Below, piece by piece: positions 10,126 to 17,994 of a DNA stretch of 26,487 nt. The position numbers and the translations under genes are program-made. Source of the DNA: a virus; the IMG/VR virus record IMGVR_UViG_3300022074_000318, positions 1 through 26,487 of that record. One strand, written 5' to 3'. Positions within the stretch are counted from its first letter, which is position 1. Every line of letters starts with the position of its first letter. The notes beneath the pieces were generated by a model. It did no database searches and was not told the DNA's origin. It saw only the letters and a list, made by a program, of their open reading frames with translations.

Positions 10126-13100
10126 TTATAAAGTAGGATAACTTAAAATACCCGACGTATCATATCTAACCTCAATTATTTCTTGTGCGTTTTGTAATAA
10201 CCAACCCCCTTTAAGATAATAGTGTGTTGGAAGATTTTTATAATTTCTAGGATTAGTAGAAAAAGCAAACTTTTTTAAATCTAAAGAGGCAGGAAAAATA
10301 TAAATATTATATCCTCCTTTTATATGCCTTTCTGAACCATTAAAAGGTAGTTGATCATTTATAAAAGTTCGTCCAAAGTCAGTATTTCTTGCCTTAGGTG
10401 CATATATCTTTAACGAATTTCCAGACCTAACTACAGTAGCACCATCGGGACCAGTTGCACCATACAGTGAAACCGCTCCACCACCACCACCACCATCATT
10501 CGCCCCAAGATATGTTCTTTGATTTTCTGTCCAATTAGCCTCTTGGAATTCATTTTGCATCCATGTGGAGTTGTCTGCATACTTGCCAGTTACATATTGC
10601 CATTCAACATTAGAATTTATGTTTATTTGAACATAAGGCGGAAAATATAAACCGGCAGCAGCACGTCTTTTTACATCAGCGTGCACAAACATACCTGAAG
10701 GAGATCCATTTTTAAAAACACCTGCTAAACCACCAAACGGCGCATGAGGGCTCCAATATACCGCGTCGTTAGTAGCTTCTATTTTAGCCTCAATAGGAGC
10801 GGGATCTTCCATGTGAAAGTCCCGTACTGCATCACCTAGTTGAGTTTTCACCGGGTCTACATTATCAAATTTATATGTAAAATAAGGCAATATGTAAAAT
10901 TTTTTTCCCACAACAGCGCTGGGGAAATTATCAAAAAACGGCAAATAATTACTATATGAGCCGCTTGTCCCTAAACTATCTGCACTAGTTGGAGCTAATT
11001 GAGAATAAGCTTTAACATTATGCTTATTCCAGGCGTTACTAGAATCATTATATTGAGTTAAAAAATTGTCCGGTGAGCTAGGCTTTGACAAACTAGAGTT
11101 TTCTAAAAAGTAAAAACCGTATTCAATTATCTGCGGAATAGGCTTTCTTTCATATGCAAATTCGGCTTTAAGTCTATTTTTAGACCTAGCCGAAGCTTGT
11201 TCGCCTGAAATTCCAGGATTTAAAATAAACCCAGAAGTATCTGGAGGTATTATATCAAAATATATAATTTCTGGAACTTCAATGTTCGCATTAATAGAAT
11301 TATTTATTAATTTATAATCTGAAATAACAGTATGAGAATTACCATTATAGCTGTATTCAATAAAACCAGCTGCGTAATAATCTACCTGCTCTATGTTCCT
11401 AACTATACGAAAACTATCTGCTGTTGAACCTTTAAAATTATTAAGAGATATAAAATTCCCCAAAGAACTTCCTGCACCAAAAATATCTTCGTAGTCTACT
11501 CTAATTCTATTAGTAGCACTCGCCATTGTTGCAGCATTACCTGATTGATCTGCAAATGGCTGTGGAAATAAGGAAGCCTTTTTAACAAAAATTCCTGCGT
11601 CTGTTATTGAAGAAGCTGTTCCACTTCTAAAACTATATTCAAAATCAACTCTAGCTTCAATTTTTGATTTTAAGTATACATCTTTTACAAAAACTGTAGG
11701 AGGATGTAAAACATTAGTAGTATTTTGAGCCGTATTAAAACTTTGTAAAGATCCGTAATGATTAGAATTAATTATAGCATTTAAGGTTTCAGATCCATTA
11801 TAAGAAATATCTCCGCTTACGCTTGTTGTTTGTACAGGTTTTACATAAGGCACGTAATAATATACACTTTTAGGGTTTAATCCTGTTATATCTGCTTTAA
11901 AATCTAAAAAATCATTTGTTGATTGATTTATATGATTATTTGCTGTGGTCGTGTTTACATCTGTAGAAACATATTTTGTCGCACCAGCTATCCAAGCATC
12001 TAAATCAGGGTTTCTTGAATCCGATAAAGACCTAGGAACACTAATATTTGTTCCTGCGACTGCAGCCGCCGGCGGTTTAACTGTGCTTACATAAAAACCT
12101 ATCTCAGATATATCTTTACCTGTATTATTAATACTTGAGTTTAATGTAACAGTACTACTAGTAATACTTGTAGCATCTTGCTCTAGCGAATTCTTATTTA
12201 AAACTATTGGTGCTCCTATAACATTTTTAGTTAATTTATCTTTTACTTTAGTATTTGAAGCGCCTGAATCTATGTTAAATGCATCTGTATAATGCGTTTT
12301 GCCGTCTACTACCACATAACCAACAGCTGCCCAATTTTCCCCTAGGGGTTTTATATTATTATTAGACATGTGGTTAAACTCATTATTTGTTAGACCAGGT
12401 ATCTCTATAGCGTTTGTAACCGTATATCTGCCTTTATTGTTGCTACCTGCATGAGGCGAAAATGTAAGCTCGCTTTTAGAGATCTGTATACTGGTTGAGT
12501 TAGAAGAATTTATAATTTCTTCAACTGTATCCCATTTTCCATCTTTACTATTTGCTATTTCTTGCGCGGTAAAAGGTTTTGAAACTATGATCCCTATATC
12601 TTCTAATGTTTTTGTGTCATCAAACTTAATAAGGTCTAATTCATATTTAACTTCTATATCTTTAATACCTGCATCAGAGGCTGAATTAGCTTTAGTATCC
12701 CACGTGGAGCTTGTTATAGCAATCGTAGGATTATTAACAGTATTTACTGGAACTTTAAAATAATTTACTCCAGCTGCCTTTTCATTACTTCCAGCAAACC
12801 CGGTGTGTTTTATATAAGCAACATATGCTACTTGCTCTCCCTGTGCCAAATTACCTGGTAGAAAGCTAGCAATATCTAAACTAAACTGTCCCCCCTCTTC
12901 GAAATCATAACCTGTTACAGGAACTTTAAATGTATCCGAAGTATTTTTTAATGGGCTACCAGAAAAAGGACCTTTAATAACATCTTGTTGTATTGTAAAA
13001 TCAGGAGAATTTCTAAAATAAAAACCAACTTCTGTAACTTCCATTTTGGGGTGAAGCATTTTTCTATTTCTAACATTACTATAAGTATAGCCTGAAATTA

Positions 13101-14274
13101 CAAGAGTGTTAGCATTAGTTGTATCTCTTGCACCGGTAGAATAAACGGTGGGAGGCAGTGTTGTTTGCGACTTAAACTTTTTTATTGCTTGGTTTGAAGT
13201 CGTTAAAGCCTCACCATAAATAATACCATTTTTATTTTCAGCATAAGGAACGTAGTAGTAAAAATGATTTGGCTTGGGCGCTTTTGTAATATATATTTCA
13301 TTTGGATCTCTATAATCTGCGGGAAAATTATGCCCGCTGTCGATTATTTCTTGTACAGTAGGGGCAGGATCGTTGTCATTTAGTCTTCCTTCGGCTACAT
13401 AAAAGCCTGCTCTAGTTATGGGCGAGCCTCCATCGCTTAAATACTTAGCTGAAAATTCATAATCCGTTTGACTTATTTTTTTTTCTGGTTGAGTGACTAA
13501 ACTAGTGGGCGCAGTTGAAGATACAACTTGGTTATATACATTTATTGTTTTTACAGGGCTATAGATTATTTCTTCTTGTCCTCTTAGCTTTATAAAAGCA
13601 ACAGCACAAAATTTACCAGTTGTTAAAGAAGAGCTATAGTATGGGGAGTTTGTATCAATACCTTCTATATTAAATACAGAAGTAGCGCTGCTACCATCTA
13701 ACACATAATCACCTGTAACTTTTGTAGAAGTAACGCCTTGGTTTTTTATTAAGTCTTCTATACTGCTATCTGTTTGAGAATATATAAACCCTCCATCCAC
13801 TAAAGAGCCGCCTCCAAAAAAAGCTTTTGCTTCCATCTTAACTAAATCTATAGAGGTAGCTTTAAAATCTAATTCAACTCTTCCTTTAGCGGGGTCTTCT
13901 TGTTTTAAAGCACTTTCTCCATCAGCTATTTCTAGTTCTTCTACAGTAACATCATTAATAGTTAGATCATCTCTTCCAATACCAAAATTTTCTGTTACAA
14001 CAGCTGTAGAAAGCTTTTTATCAGAAATACCAGCGTGATCTTTTATCACGGTTATATCTCTTTCTTCAAAAGGTCTTCCATATATATGAGTTGTTCCAGA
14101 AGAGTGGTCAACTTTTACATTTAAAAATTCTCCAGTTGTGCTATCTCCTCTAAACTTTTCTATGTTAATTTTTTTAGGCTCTGTAACACCGTCTGAATAA
14201 AATAACATATTATCTACTATATTAATAGCTGTTATTAAACGCGTTGGATCAAATTGTAATATATTACTTGCCAT
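10126..14274 (-). CDS. Nozzle protein second piece fused to FN3-like repeats and a putative adhesin tip (1382 aa)
   Basis: Residues 1-80 carry the segment that in relatives follows the first propeller blades (RLITAINIVDNMLFYSDGVT, then EPKKINIEKFRG, then ERDITVIKDHAG). After this come about seven irregular beta-sandwich repeats of roughly 100-155 residues (about 140-245, 255-368, 372-508, 512-668, 690-848, 858-990, 1000-1150). Each has a 'GFYV/GFYF/GIFV' strand and most have a later 'YYYVPY/YVAYI/YILPY' strand, as in fibronectin-III-like repeats of Bacteroidota surface proteins. The C-terminal 220 residues are Trp/Tyr/Gly-rich with a hexaglycine run (1261-1266) and YGATGPDG, which suggests a receptor-binding tip. 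The gene lies 13 bases before the third nozzle piece. The likely role is to decorate the tail with host-binding arms anchored to the nozzle. The anchor is inferred from residues 1-80; repeat borders are by eye. Confidence 0.7.
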   Translation of the reverse strand: MASNILQFDPTRLITAINIVDNMLFYSDGVTEPKKINIEKFRGDSTTGEFLNVKVDHSSGTTHIYGRPFEERDITVIKDHAGISDKKLSTAVVTENFGIGRDDLTINDVTVEELEIADGESALKQEDPAKGRVELDFKATSIDLVKMEAKAFFGGGSLVDGGFIYSQTDSSIEDLIKNQGVTSTKVTGDYVLDGSSATSVFNIEGIDTNSPYYSSSLTTGKFCAVAFIKLRGQEEIIYSPVKTINVYNQVVSSTAPTSLVTQPEKKISQTDYEFSAKYLSDGGSPITRAGFYVAEGRLNDNDPAPTVQEIIDSGHNFPADYRDPNEIYITKAPKPNHFYYYVPYAENKNGIIYGEALTTSNQAIKKFKSQTTLPPTVYSTGARDTTNANTLVISGYTYSNVRNRKMLHPKMEVTEVGFYFRNSPDFTIQQDVIKGPFSGSPLKNTSDTFKVPVTGYDFEEGGQFSLDIASFLPGNLAQGEQVAYVAYIKHTGFAGSNEKAAGVNYFKVPVNTVNNPTIAITSSTWDTKANSASDAGIKDIEVKYELDLIKFDDTKTLEDIGIIVSKPFTAQEIANSKDGKWDTVEEIINSSNSTSIQISKSELTFSPHAGSNNKGRYTVTNAIEIPGLTNNEFNHMSNNNIKPLGENWAAVGYVVVDGKTHYTDAFNIDSGASNTKVKDKLTKNVIGAPIVLNKNSLEQDATSITSSTVTLNSSINNTGKDISEIGFYVSTVKPPAAAVAGTNISVPRSLSDSRNPDLDAWIAGATKYVSTDVNTTTANNHINQSTNDFLDFKADITGLNPKSVYYYVPYVKPVQTTSVSGDISYNGSETLNAIINSNHYGSLQSFNTAQNTTNVLHPPTVFVKDVYLKSKIEARVDFEYSFRSGTASSITDAGIFVKKASLFPQPFADQSGNAATMASATNRIRVDYEDIFGAGSSLGNFISLNNFKGSTADSFRIVRNIEQVDYYAAGFIEYSYNGNSHTVISDYKLINNSINANIEVPEIIYFDIIPPDTSGFILNPGISGEQASARSKNRLKAEFAYERKPIPQIIEYGFYFLENSSLSKPSSPDNFLTQYNDSSNAWNKHNVKAYSQLAPTSADSLGTSGSYSNYLPFFDNFPSAVVGKKFYILPYFTYKFDNVDPVKTQLGDAVRDFHMEDPAPIEAKIEATNDAVYWSPHAPFGGLAGVFKNGSPSGMFVHADVKRRAAAGLYFPPYVQININSNVEWQYVTGKYADNSTWMQNEFQEANWTENQRTYLGANDGGGGGGAVSLYGATGPDGATVVRSGNSLKIYAPKARNTDFGRTFINDQLPFNGSERHIKGGYNIYIFPASLDLKKFAFSTNPRNYKNLPTHYYLKGGWLLQNAQEIIEVRYDTSGILSYPTL

Positions 14275-14276
14275 AT

Positions 14277-14525
14277 TTATATTTCTGTATATTGTACTAT
14301 AACAAAACCGTCATTTTGTTTAACCTGATTTATAACTTCTAATTCATCAATTGAAATACTATTTTCTATGTATATTGTTTCCCCTAAGTTAATAACATCT
14401 TCTTCTTTAAAATTTAAATTTAGCATGTATTTATTTTTTATAGAATCTATTTTTATTTTAGCGGGTGCTTCAAAAATAGTTTTTGAGTTTATTTCATTTG
14501 AAGGGTGTAAAATTATTTCTGCCAT
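14277..14525 (-). CDS. Small hypothetical beta-rich protein between nozzle pieces (82 aa)
   Basis: Not recognised. It begins MAEIILHPSNEINSKTIFE and alternates short beta-strand-like stretches (KIKIDSIKNKYMLNLNF, GETIYIEN, GFVIVQYTEI) with acidic residues; there is no signal peptide or membrane segment. Its ATG shares one base with the stop of the preceding FN3-like gene (TAATG), and it ends two bases before the 1382-aa nozzle/adhesin gene, so all three are almost certainly translated from one message with coupling. Being embedded between tail-adhesin genes suggests a small structural or assembly partner of these proteins, but nothing in the sequence shows this directly. Confidence 0.6.
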   Translation of the reverse strand: MAEIILHPSNEINSKTIFEAPAKIKIDSIKNKYMLNLNFKEEDVINLGETIYIENSISIDELEVINQVKQNDGFVIVQYTEI

Positions 14526-15634
14526 TATGTAGTATATGTTATATTAACAGTAGGGGTGCTCCCTAATAAAGATGGTGTGCCCTCAAATATTATTCCAGGC
14601 ACTGTACCAAAAATAGAGGTAGAAGTATCTTCTACATAATAATCAAAGTCTACTCCTTCTGTTTTACCCGTTACTGTTACAGATAAATTTTCAGCATTAA
14701 AAGAACTAGCAAAAGAACTTGCACTAGTAGAGGTTATTACTGAAGTTGTATTATTTAGAGGAATTATACACCGTTCTTTTTCACCAGATAAAACTGGCCC
14801 TAATATATATGTTGCATTAGGCGCAATTGAAGTGTTATGATTGTATTCATAACTATTTATATCAGCATTAGCCACGTGTACTCCTGTTAAATTTAAAGTT
14901 AGTGTTGATGTAAAATAAGTACCCGAAGGAGCCCCGTTGTTTATTCTTATTGTTTTTGATTGAATACCGGTTATAGATGGAATAAATATTTGATAACTTG
15001 TATTAGCGGCAAAATTATCTACATATATAGACGCGGTTTTAGTATTAGATCCAGAACCATTAGCTGCTGCAAAAGTTAAACCAGACGGAGACGAAGAAAA
15101 TCCAGAAAGGCTAGAATGTAACGATGTTGTAACAGTTCCGTTTGCTCTTAAACCATCATTAGATGGAGCTGATATATTTAAATAACAATCACCACTAGCT
15201 TTAAAAAAACTTCCATATCCTAAATTTCTGTGTACTACTTCATCTGTAGCATTACCAGTAGTAACATCTGCTATAGCAGGAACAATAACATATTCTATAC
15301 CACTTATCCTATTAACAGGAGGCGGTGTTTTTGTTGTAAATGTTTGTACAGCGCCATTGCCGGTTCCTACAGAGTTAATAGCAAATCCAGCGTAACTAAT
15401 AAGTTTATTACTAGGTAAAGCAGTTATATCTTTAACGAACTTATTCCTAACATTAGAATTTGTTACAGTAAATCTAGTTATACCTGCGCCGCCGTTGATC
15501 AGTTCACTTAATGTTAAAGCCGTATTACTTGCTGTTTTATAGCCATAATAAAACCCTTCTGACGTGACATTAACGCTGTCGTTAGTCAAAGAAGCCGATA
15601 TAGTAGCGGTAGTTTCACCTATTGTTAAAGGCAT
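14525..15634 (-). CDS. FN3-like / Ig-like tail adhesin component (369 aa)
   Basis: A Ser/Thr/Asn/Gly-rich all-beta protein. Residues 1-102 match the same repeat type as the downstream 1382-aa protein: TATISASLTNDSVNVTSEGF, then FYYGYKTASN, then LPSNKLISYAGFAINSVGTG, ending QTFTTKTPPP. In Bacteroidota proteins this pattern (TATISG..V.SEGFYYG...L.N..Y.YAGFA.NS.G......FTT) is a fibronectin-III-like domain. The remaining 260 residues hold further beta-strand-rich segments (ANTSYQIFIPSITGIQSKTI) without a family I recognise. Translation starts almost directly inside the first repeat, with no anchor or leader, so it may be assembled onto the tail through other proteins. It lies 22 bases after the first nozzle piece and overlaps the 82-aa gene by one base (TAATG). 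A tail adhesin or decoration role is inferred from repeats and position. Confidence 0.65.
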   Translation of the reverse strand: MPLTIGETTATISASLTNDSVNVTSEGFYYGYKTASNTALTLSELINGGAGITRFTVTNSNVRNKFVKDITALPSNKLISYAGFAINSVGTGNGAVQTFTTKTPPPVNRISGIEYVIVPAIADVTTGNATDEVVHRNLGYGSFFKASGDCYLNISAPSNDGLRANGTVTTSLHSSLSGFSSSPSGLTFAAANGSGSNTKTASIYVDNFAANTSYQIFIPSITGIQSKTIRINNGAPSGTYFTSTLTLNLTGVHVANADINSYEYNHNTSIAPNATYILGPVLSGEKERCIIPLNNTTSVITSTSASSFASSFNAENLSVTVTGKTEGVDFDYYVEDTSTSIFGTVPGIIFEGTPSLLGSTPTVNITYTT

Positions 15635-15656
15635 AATTTACTTTTTAATAATTAAT

Positions 15657-16283
15657 TTAAAGTGTTATAACTTCTGGAGATGTTATACTAGCTTGAGTTG
15701 CAGATACGGTTCCTATTAACATTTCTCCTCCATTTTGAAATTCGCTAGGTACAATTCCTCTAACAGTTACTTTTTTTGTAGCATTAGATCCTGTTGTGTT
15801 TGGGCTAAAATTAGGTGTTAAAGACTCTACATCTACGTCAGCATCTACAGAAATTGTACCATCTTGCGCAACTCCAGCAACTGCATTAATTTCAGAAAAT
15901 AATAAAATGTTGTTTACAGTAGTTGACAAAACAGAACTGTCTAATATAATGGGCTTTGTTTGATTTGAAGATGCTGTTAAATCATATTCAAATATACCGT
16001 CCATTTTATCACCTGTAACAAAGAAATATATTTTTTCTTCTTCAGGATGTGGTATGCTACCTATAACTTTAGCATTAGGATTAGATGATGAACTTAAACC
16101 TAAAATATCTTGTCCAGCTAAAAGTTCATTACCTTTTAAATTTTCAATAGCGCCAATATTTCCATCTTCTGAAAAATCTACACTAACGTTAAGTGCGTCT
16201 CTATATTCGCCCGGCTTTAATATTTTTTCTTCAATATCTTTATTCATCCGAGCAGCCTGAAACGTTCTTTTGCTTTCTGCCAT
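15657..16283 (-). CDS. Tail nozzle/stabilisation protein, first (N-terminal) piece (208 aa)
   Basis: The first 55 residues match the well-conserved N-terminus of the phage tail nozzle/stabilisation family: FQAARMNKDIEEKILKPGEY, then YRDALNVSVDFSEDG, then NIGAIENLKGNELL. In relatives this opens a long protein that goes on to propeller blades. The first blade is here too (VIGSIPHPEEEKIYFFVTGD, FEYDLTASS), after which the protein drifts into a beta-rich stretch (KKVTVRGIVPSEF, EVITL) and stops. The sequence that should come next (LITAINIVDNMLF, EPKKINI) is the N-terminus of the gene at 10126-14274. The protein therefore looks like an independently translated N-terminal fragment, not a complete family member. 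It follows the 314-aa neck gene by 6 bases, which is the usual place of the full-length gene. The start MAESKRTFQ is set by the motif position. Confidence 0.7.
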   Translation of the reverse strand: MAESKRTFQAARMNKDIEEKILKPGEYRDALNVSVDFSEDGNIGAIENLKGNELLAGQDILGLSSSSNPNAKVIGSIPHPEEEKIYFFVTGDKMDGIFEYDLTASSNQTKPIILDSSVLSTTVNNILLFSEINAVAGVAQDGTISVDADVDVESLTPNFSPNTTGSNATKKVTVRGIVPSEFQNGGEMLIGTVSATQASITSPEVITL

Positions 16284-16289
16284 TTAATT

Positions 16290-17234
16290 TTAGTGTTTAA
16301 TCCATTTAGCTTTACCTCTTAATACTTGAGCAAGCTCTTTTAAATTATAGTTACTTAATCTTATTTTTGCATTTCTTAGCTTAGCACTAGCTTCTTTTTT
16401 ATACAAAGGTGCTAGTTGAGCGCTAGCTGGTCGAAGTTTAGACAAGTTGTATAACATATAAGCATACAACGCATCTTCTGCTAATTTAGGTATAAAAACA
16501 TTTGCTAAATTACCATTATCTGCAATACCATCAGATATATAGTCAACCGCTATTACATTAGAGTCAGCAAATGTACCATCAAAATAAATTAATCCTTCAG
16601 CTTCGCTTAAAACATAATAACCAGTAGCATTCATGTCTTGTGGATTGCCACCAAATCTTTTATTAAAATATGAAAAATTATCATTATTATAATTAGAATA
16701 ATAATATTCTTCTGCAGATTGTGGCGTATTAGCAGGGTTATTTTCATCCTGAAAACGAGTTATTGTATCTGATGAGCTAGCTACTTGCAAATCCCCGTTA
16801 CTGTCAAAAGTGTATTCGTAGTTGTTGTCCTGTAATGGTCCCGTTGGATTACCTGTGCTTCTTTTAGGTAGCAGACATTTTTTAATTCCGTCATCTCCTA
16901 CAAAAGAAACCTGTACTATTGATACATAGTCTTGCGGAAGAGGGAAGGTTTTAGCTGGTCCCAATTCTGCTTCAATGCTTTTTTGACTATGCAGCACATC
17001 ATAACTAAATTCTTGTAATCCTCTTTGTGCCCAAAAGTCTACTTCATATCTTGGGATTTTTGTTAAAGCTTTTTCTTCGCCTATATATGCAACGATAAAA
17101 TTGTTTATTACATCTTCTAAACTAGTTCTTCTATAATATCCTAATCCTAAAAAATCAGAAGGAATATTTCCCGTGTCGCCCTGATGTTTAGCGTAATAAC
17201 CTCTTTCATTATAAAGTTTTCTTGTTTCTGCCAT
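16290..17234 (-). CDS. Neck/ring (head-to-tail connector-type) protein (314 aa)
   Basis: The protein has the features I recall from a widespread structural protein of crAss-like phages and marine phages that sits in the head-tail neck: an N-terminal helical segment DVINNFIVAYIGEEKALTKI, then YEVDFWAQRGLQEFSYDVL, then FPLPQDYVSIVQVSFV (about 97-112), and a basic C-terminus ending GKAKWIKH. The middle (about 125-215) is Asn/Asp/Tyr-rich and poorly conserved. Length and gene position (after a 234-aa ring-type protein and before the nozzle protein) also fit. Its ATG shares one base with the preceding stop (TAATG). Likely role: a ring below the portal that joins head and tail, comparable in position to P22 gp4 tail accessory protein. 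The family resemblance is from memory, so the specific ring number cannot be given. Confidence 0.65.
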   Translation of the reverse strand: MAETRKLYNERGYYAKHQGDTGNIPSDFLGLGYYRRTSLEDVINNFIVAYIGEEKALTKIPRYEVDFWAQRGLQEFSYDVLHSQKSIEAELGPAKTFPLPQDYVSIVQVSFVGDDGIKKCLLPKRSTGNPTGPLQDNNYEYTFDSNGDLQVASSSDTITRFQDENNPANTPQSAEEYYYSNYNNDNFSYFNKRFGGNPQDMNATGYYVLSEAEGLIYFDGTFADSNVIAVDYISDGIADNGNLANVFIPKLAEDALYAYMLYNLSKLRPASAQLAPLYKKEASAKLRNAKIRLSNYNLKELAQVLRGKAKWIKH

Positions 17235-17938
17235 TATCTTTCAGATTGAATTATTTGTTGTTCTTTTGCTGATGCAACCTGCGCAATATCGGCTGCTCTT
17301 ATAATAACACCTGCATAAGATAATATTTTAATTACTAACTCAGGAAATTCTGAGCTATGCAGTTCAAAATCTTTATAAGTAGTCGCTGATGTATTGGCAA
17401 CTACTTGACCTGCTGTAGTACCCCCAACCCATTGCGGGTCGGCTGGCTTTCTTACATAATTTATTAATATACTAGAAATACCACTTGTTGGGTGTATTAC
17501 CACCCCACCTTCATGCCTAACATATAAAGGGTTATTTGTTGTAGGCTTCATAAGTGGTGATCTGTTTATATAGTTTAATTTTTTATTAGTAACTTCTTGT
17601 ATAGATATATTATTTGTGCCAATGCTACTTAGTCTGTAAAAGTTAGTAGGATAAGCATAATAACTAGCGGTAGTATTCCCCGCGGCGTTATTAAAAGACC
17701 CGGCTGCTATTGTTTCCTCGTTTTCAAATTCAGCAATTTTTTCCTCTATATTTTTTTTAATATCAGAATAATCCGAGTCATTAGTTATAGCATAGTTTCT
17801 TGAAGAAAAATATCCTTCAAAAATTTCACTTTGCGCTTGAAGAGCTAAGGTGTTAAACTCTCTGGGCACAATATAACCTCTGTTTTCTTTATTAAGGATA
17901 TTTAAAACTGTTTTATAAACATTATCTATACTTACCAT
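17234..17938 (-). CDS. Conserved neck/ring structural protein (234 aa)
   Basis: It begins MVSIDNVYKTVLNILNKENR, then GYIVPREFNTLALQAQSEIF, a helical N-terminus I recall from structural genes of Bacteroidota phages that lie beside the connector gene. It continues with a short beta-rich region (PLYVRHEGGVVIHP, about 139-152; LINYVRKPADPQW, about 159-171) and ends in a helical stretch with FELHSSEFPELVIKILSYAG. No membrane segment or enzyme motif is visible. The stop overlaps the next start (TAATG), so it is probably made in fixed ratio with the 314-aa neck protein. Upstream is a 56-base gap with two interlocking hairpins, which may control its translation. Assignment as a neck ring is inferred from neighbours and remembered family resemblance. 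Confidence 0.6.
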   Translation of the reverse strand: MVSIDNVYKTVLNILNKENRGYIVPREFNTLALQAQSEIFEGYFSSRNYAITNDSDYSDIKKNIEEKIAEFENEETIAAGSFNNAAGNTTASYYAYPTNFYRLSSIGTNNISIQEVTNKKLNYINRSPLMKPTTNNPLYVRHEGGVVIHPTSGISSILINYVRKPADPQWVGGTTAGQVVANTSATTYKDFELHSSEFPELVIKILSYAGVIIRAADIAQVASAKEQQIIQSER

Positions 17939-17951
17939 TTTTTTTATTTTT

Positions 17952-17987
17952 GTTTAGATGGTTATGACTAAACGAATAATCATAACC
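17952..17987 (-). promoter_or_regulatory. Leader with two interlocking hairpins (pseudoknot-capable) before the 234-aa gene
   Basis: In the 56-base gap before the ATG at 17938 the minus strand reads GGTTATGA (17987-17980), TTATTC, GTTTAG (17973-17968), TCATAACC (17967-17960), AT, CTAAAC (17957-17952). GGTTATGA pairs perfectly with TCATAACC (8 bp), and GTTTAG pairs perfectly with CTAAAC (6 bp). The 5' arm of the second stem lies in the loop of the first, so the two stems are either alternatives or an H-type pseudoknot; the two-base linker makes the full pseudoknot tight. The structure ends 13 bases from the start codon. A role in translation control or transcript processing is inference. Confidence 0.5.
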
Positions 17988-17994
17988 TAGTATT

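Noticed and set aside
10126-15634. A diversity-generating retroelement acting on the adhesin genes
   Set aside because: No adenine-variable template/variable repeat pair and no reverse transcriptase frame could be seen in the window.
10112-15657. Assembly frameshifts as the reason for the broken nozzle protein
   Set aside because: The pieces are separated by whole genes or by regular intergenic gaps with proper stops and new ATGs in normal start context, so one or two indels would not restore a single frame. Reads should still be checked.
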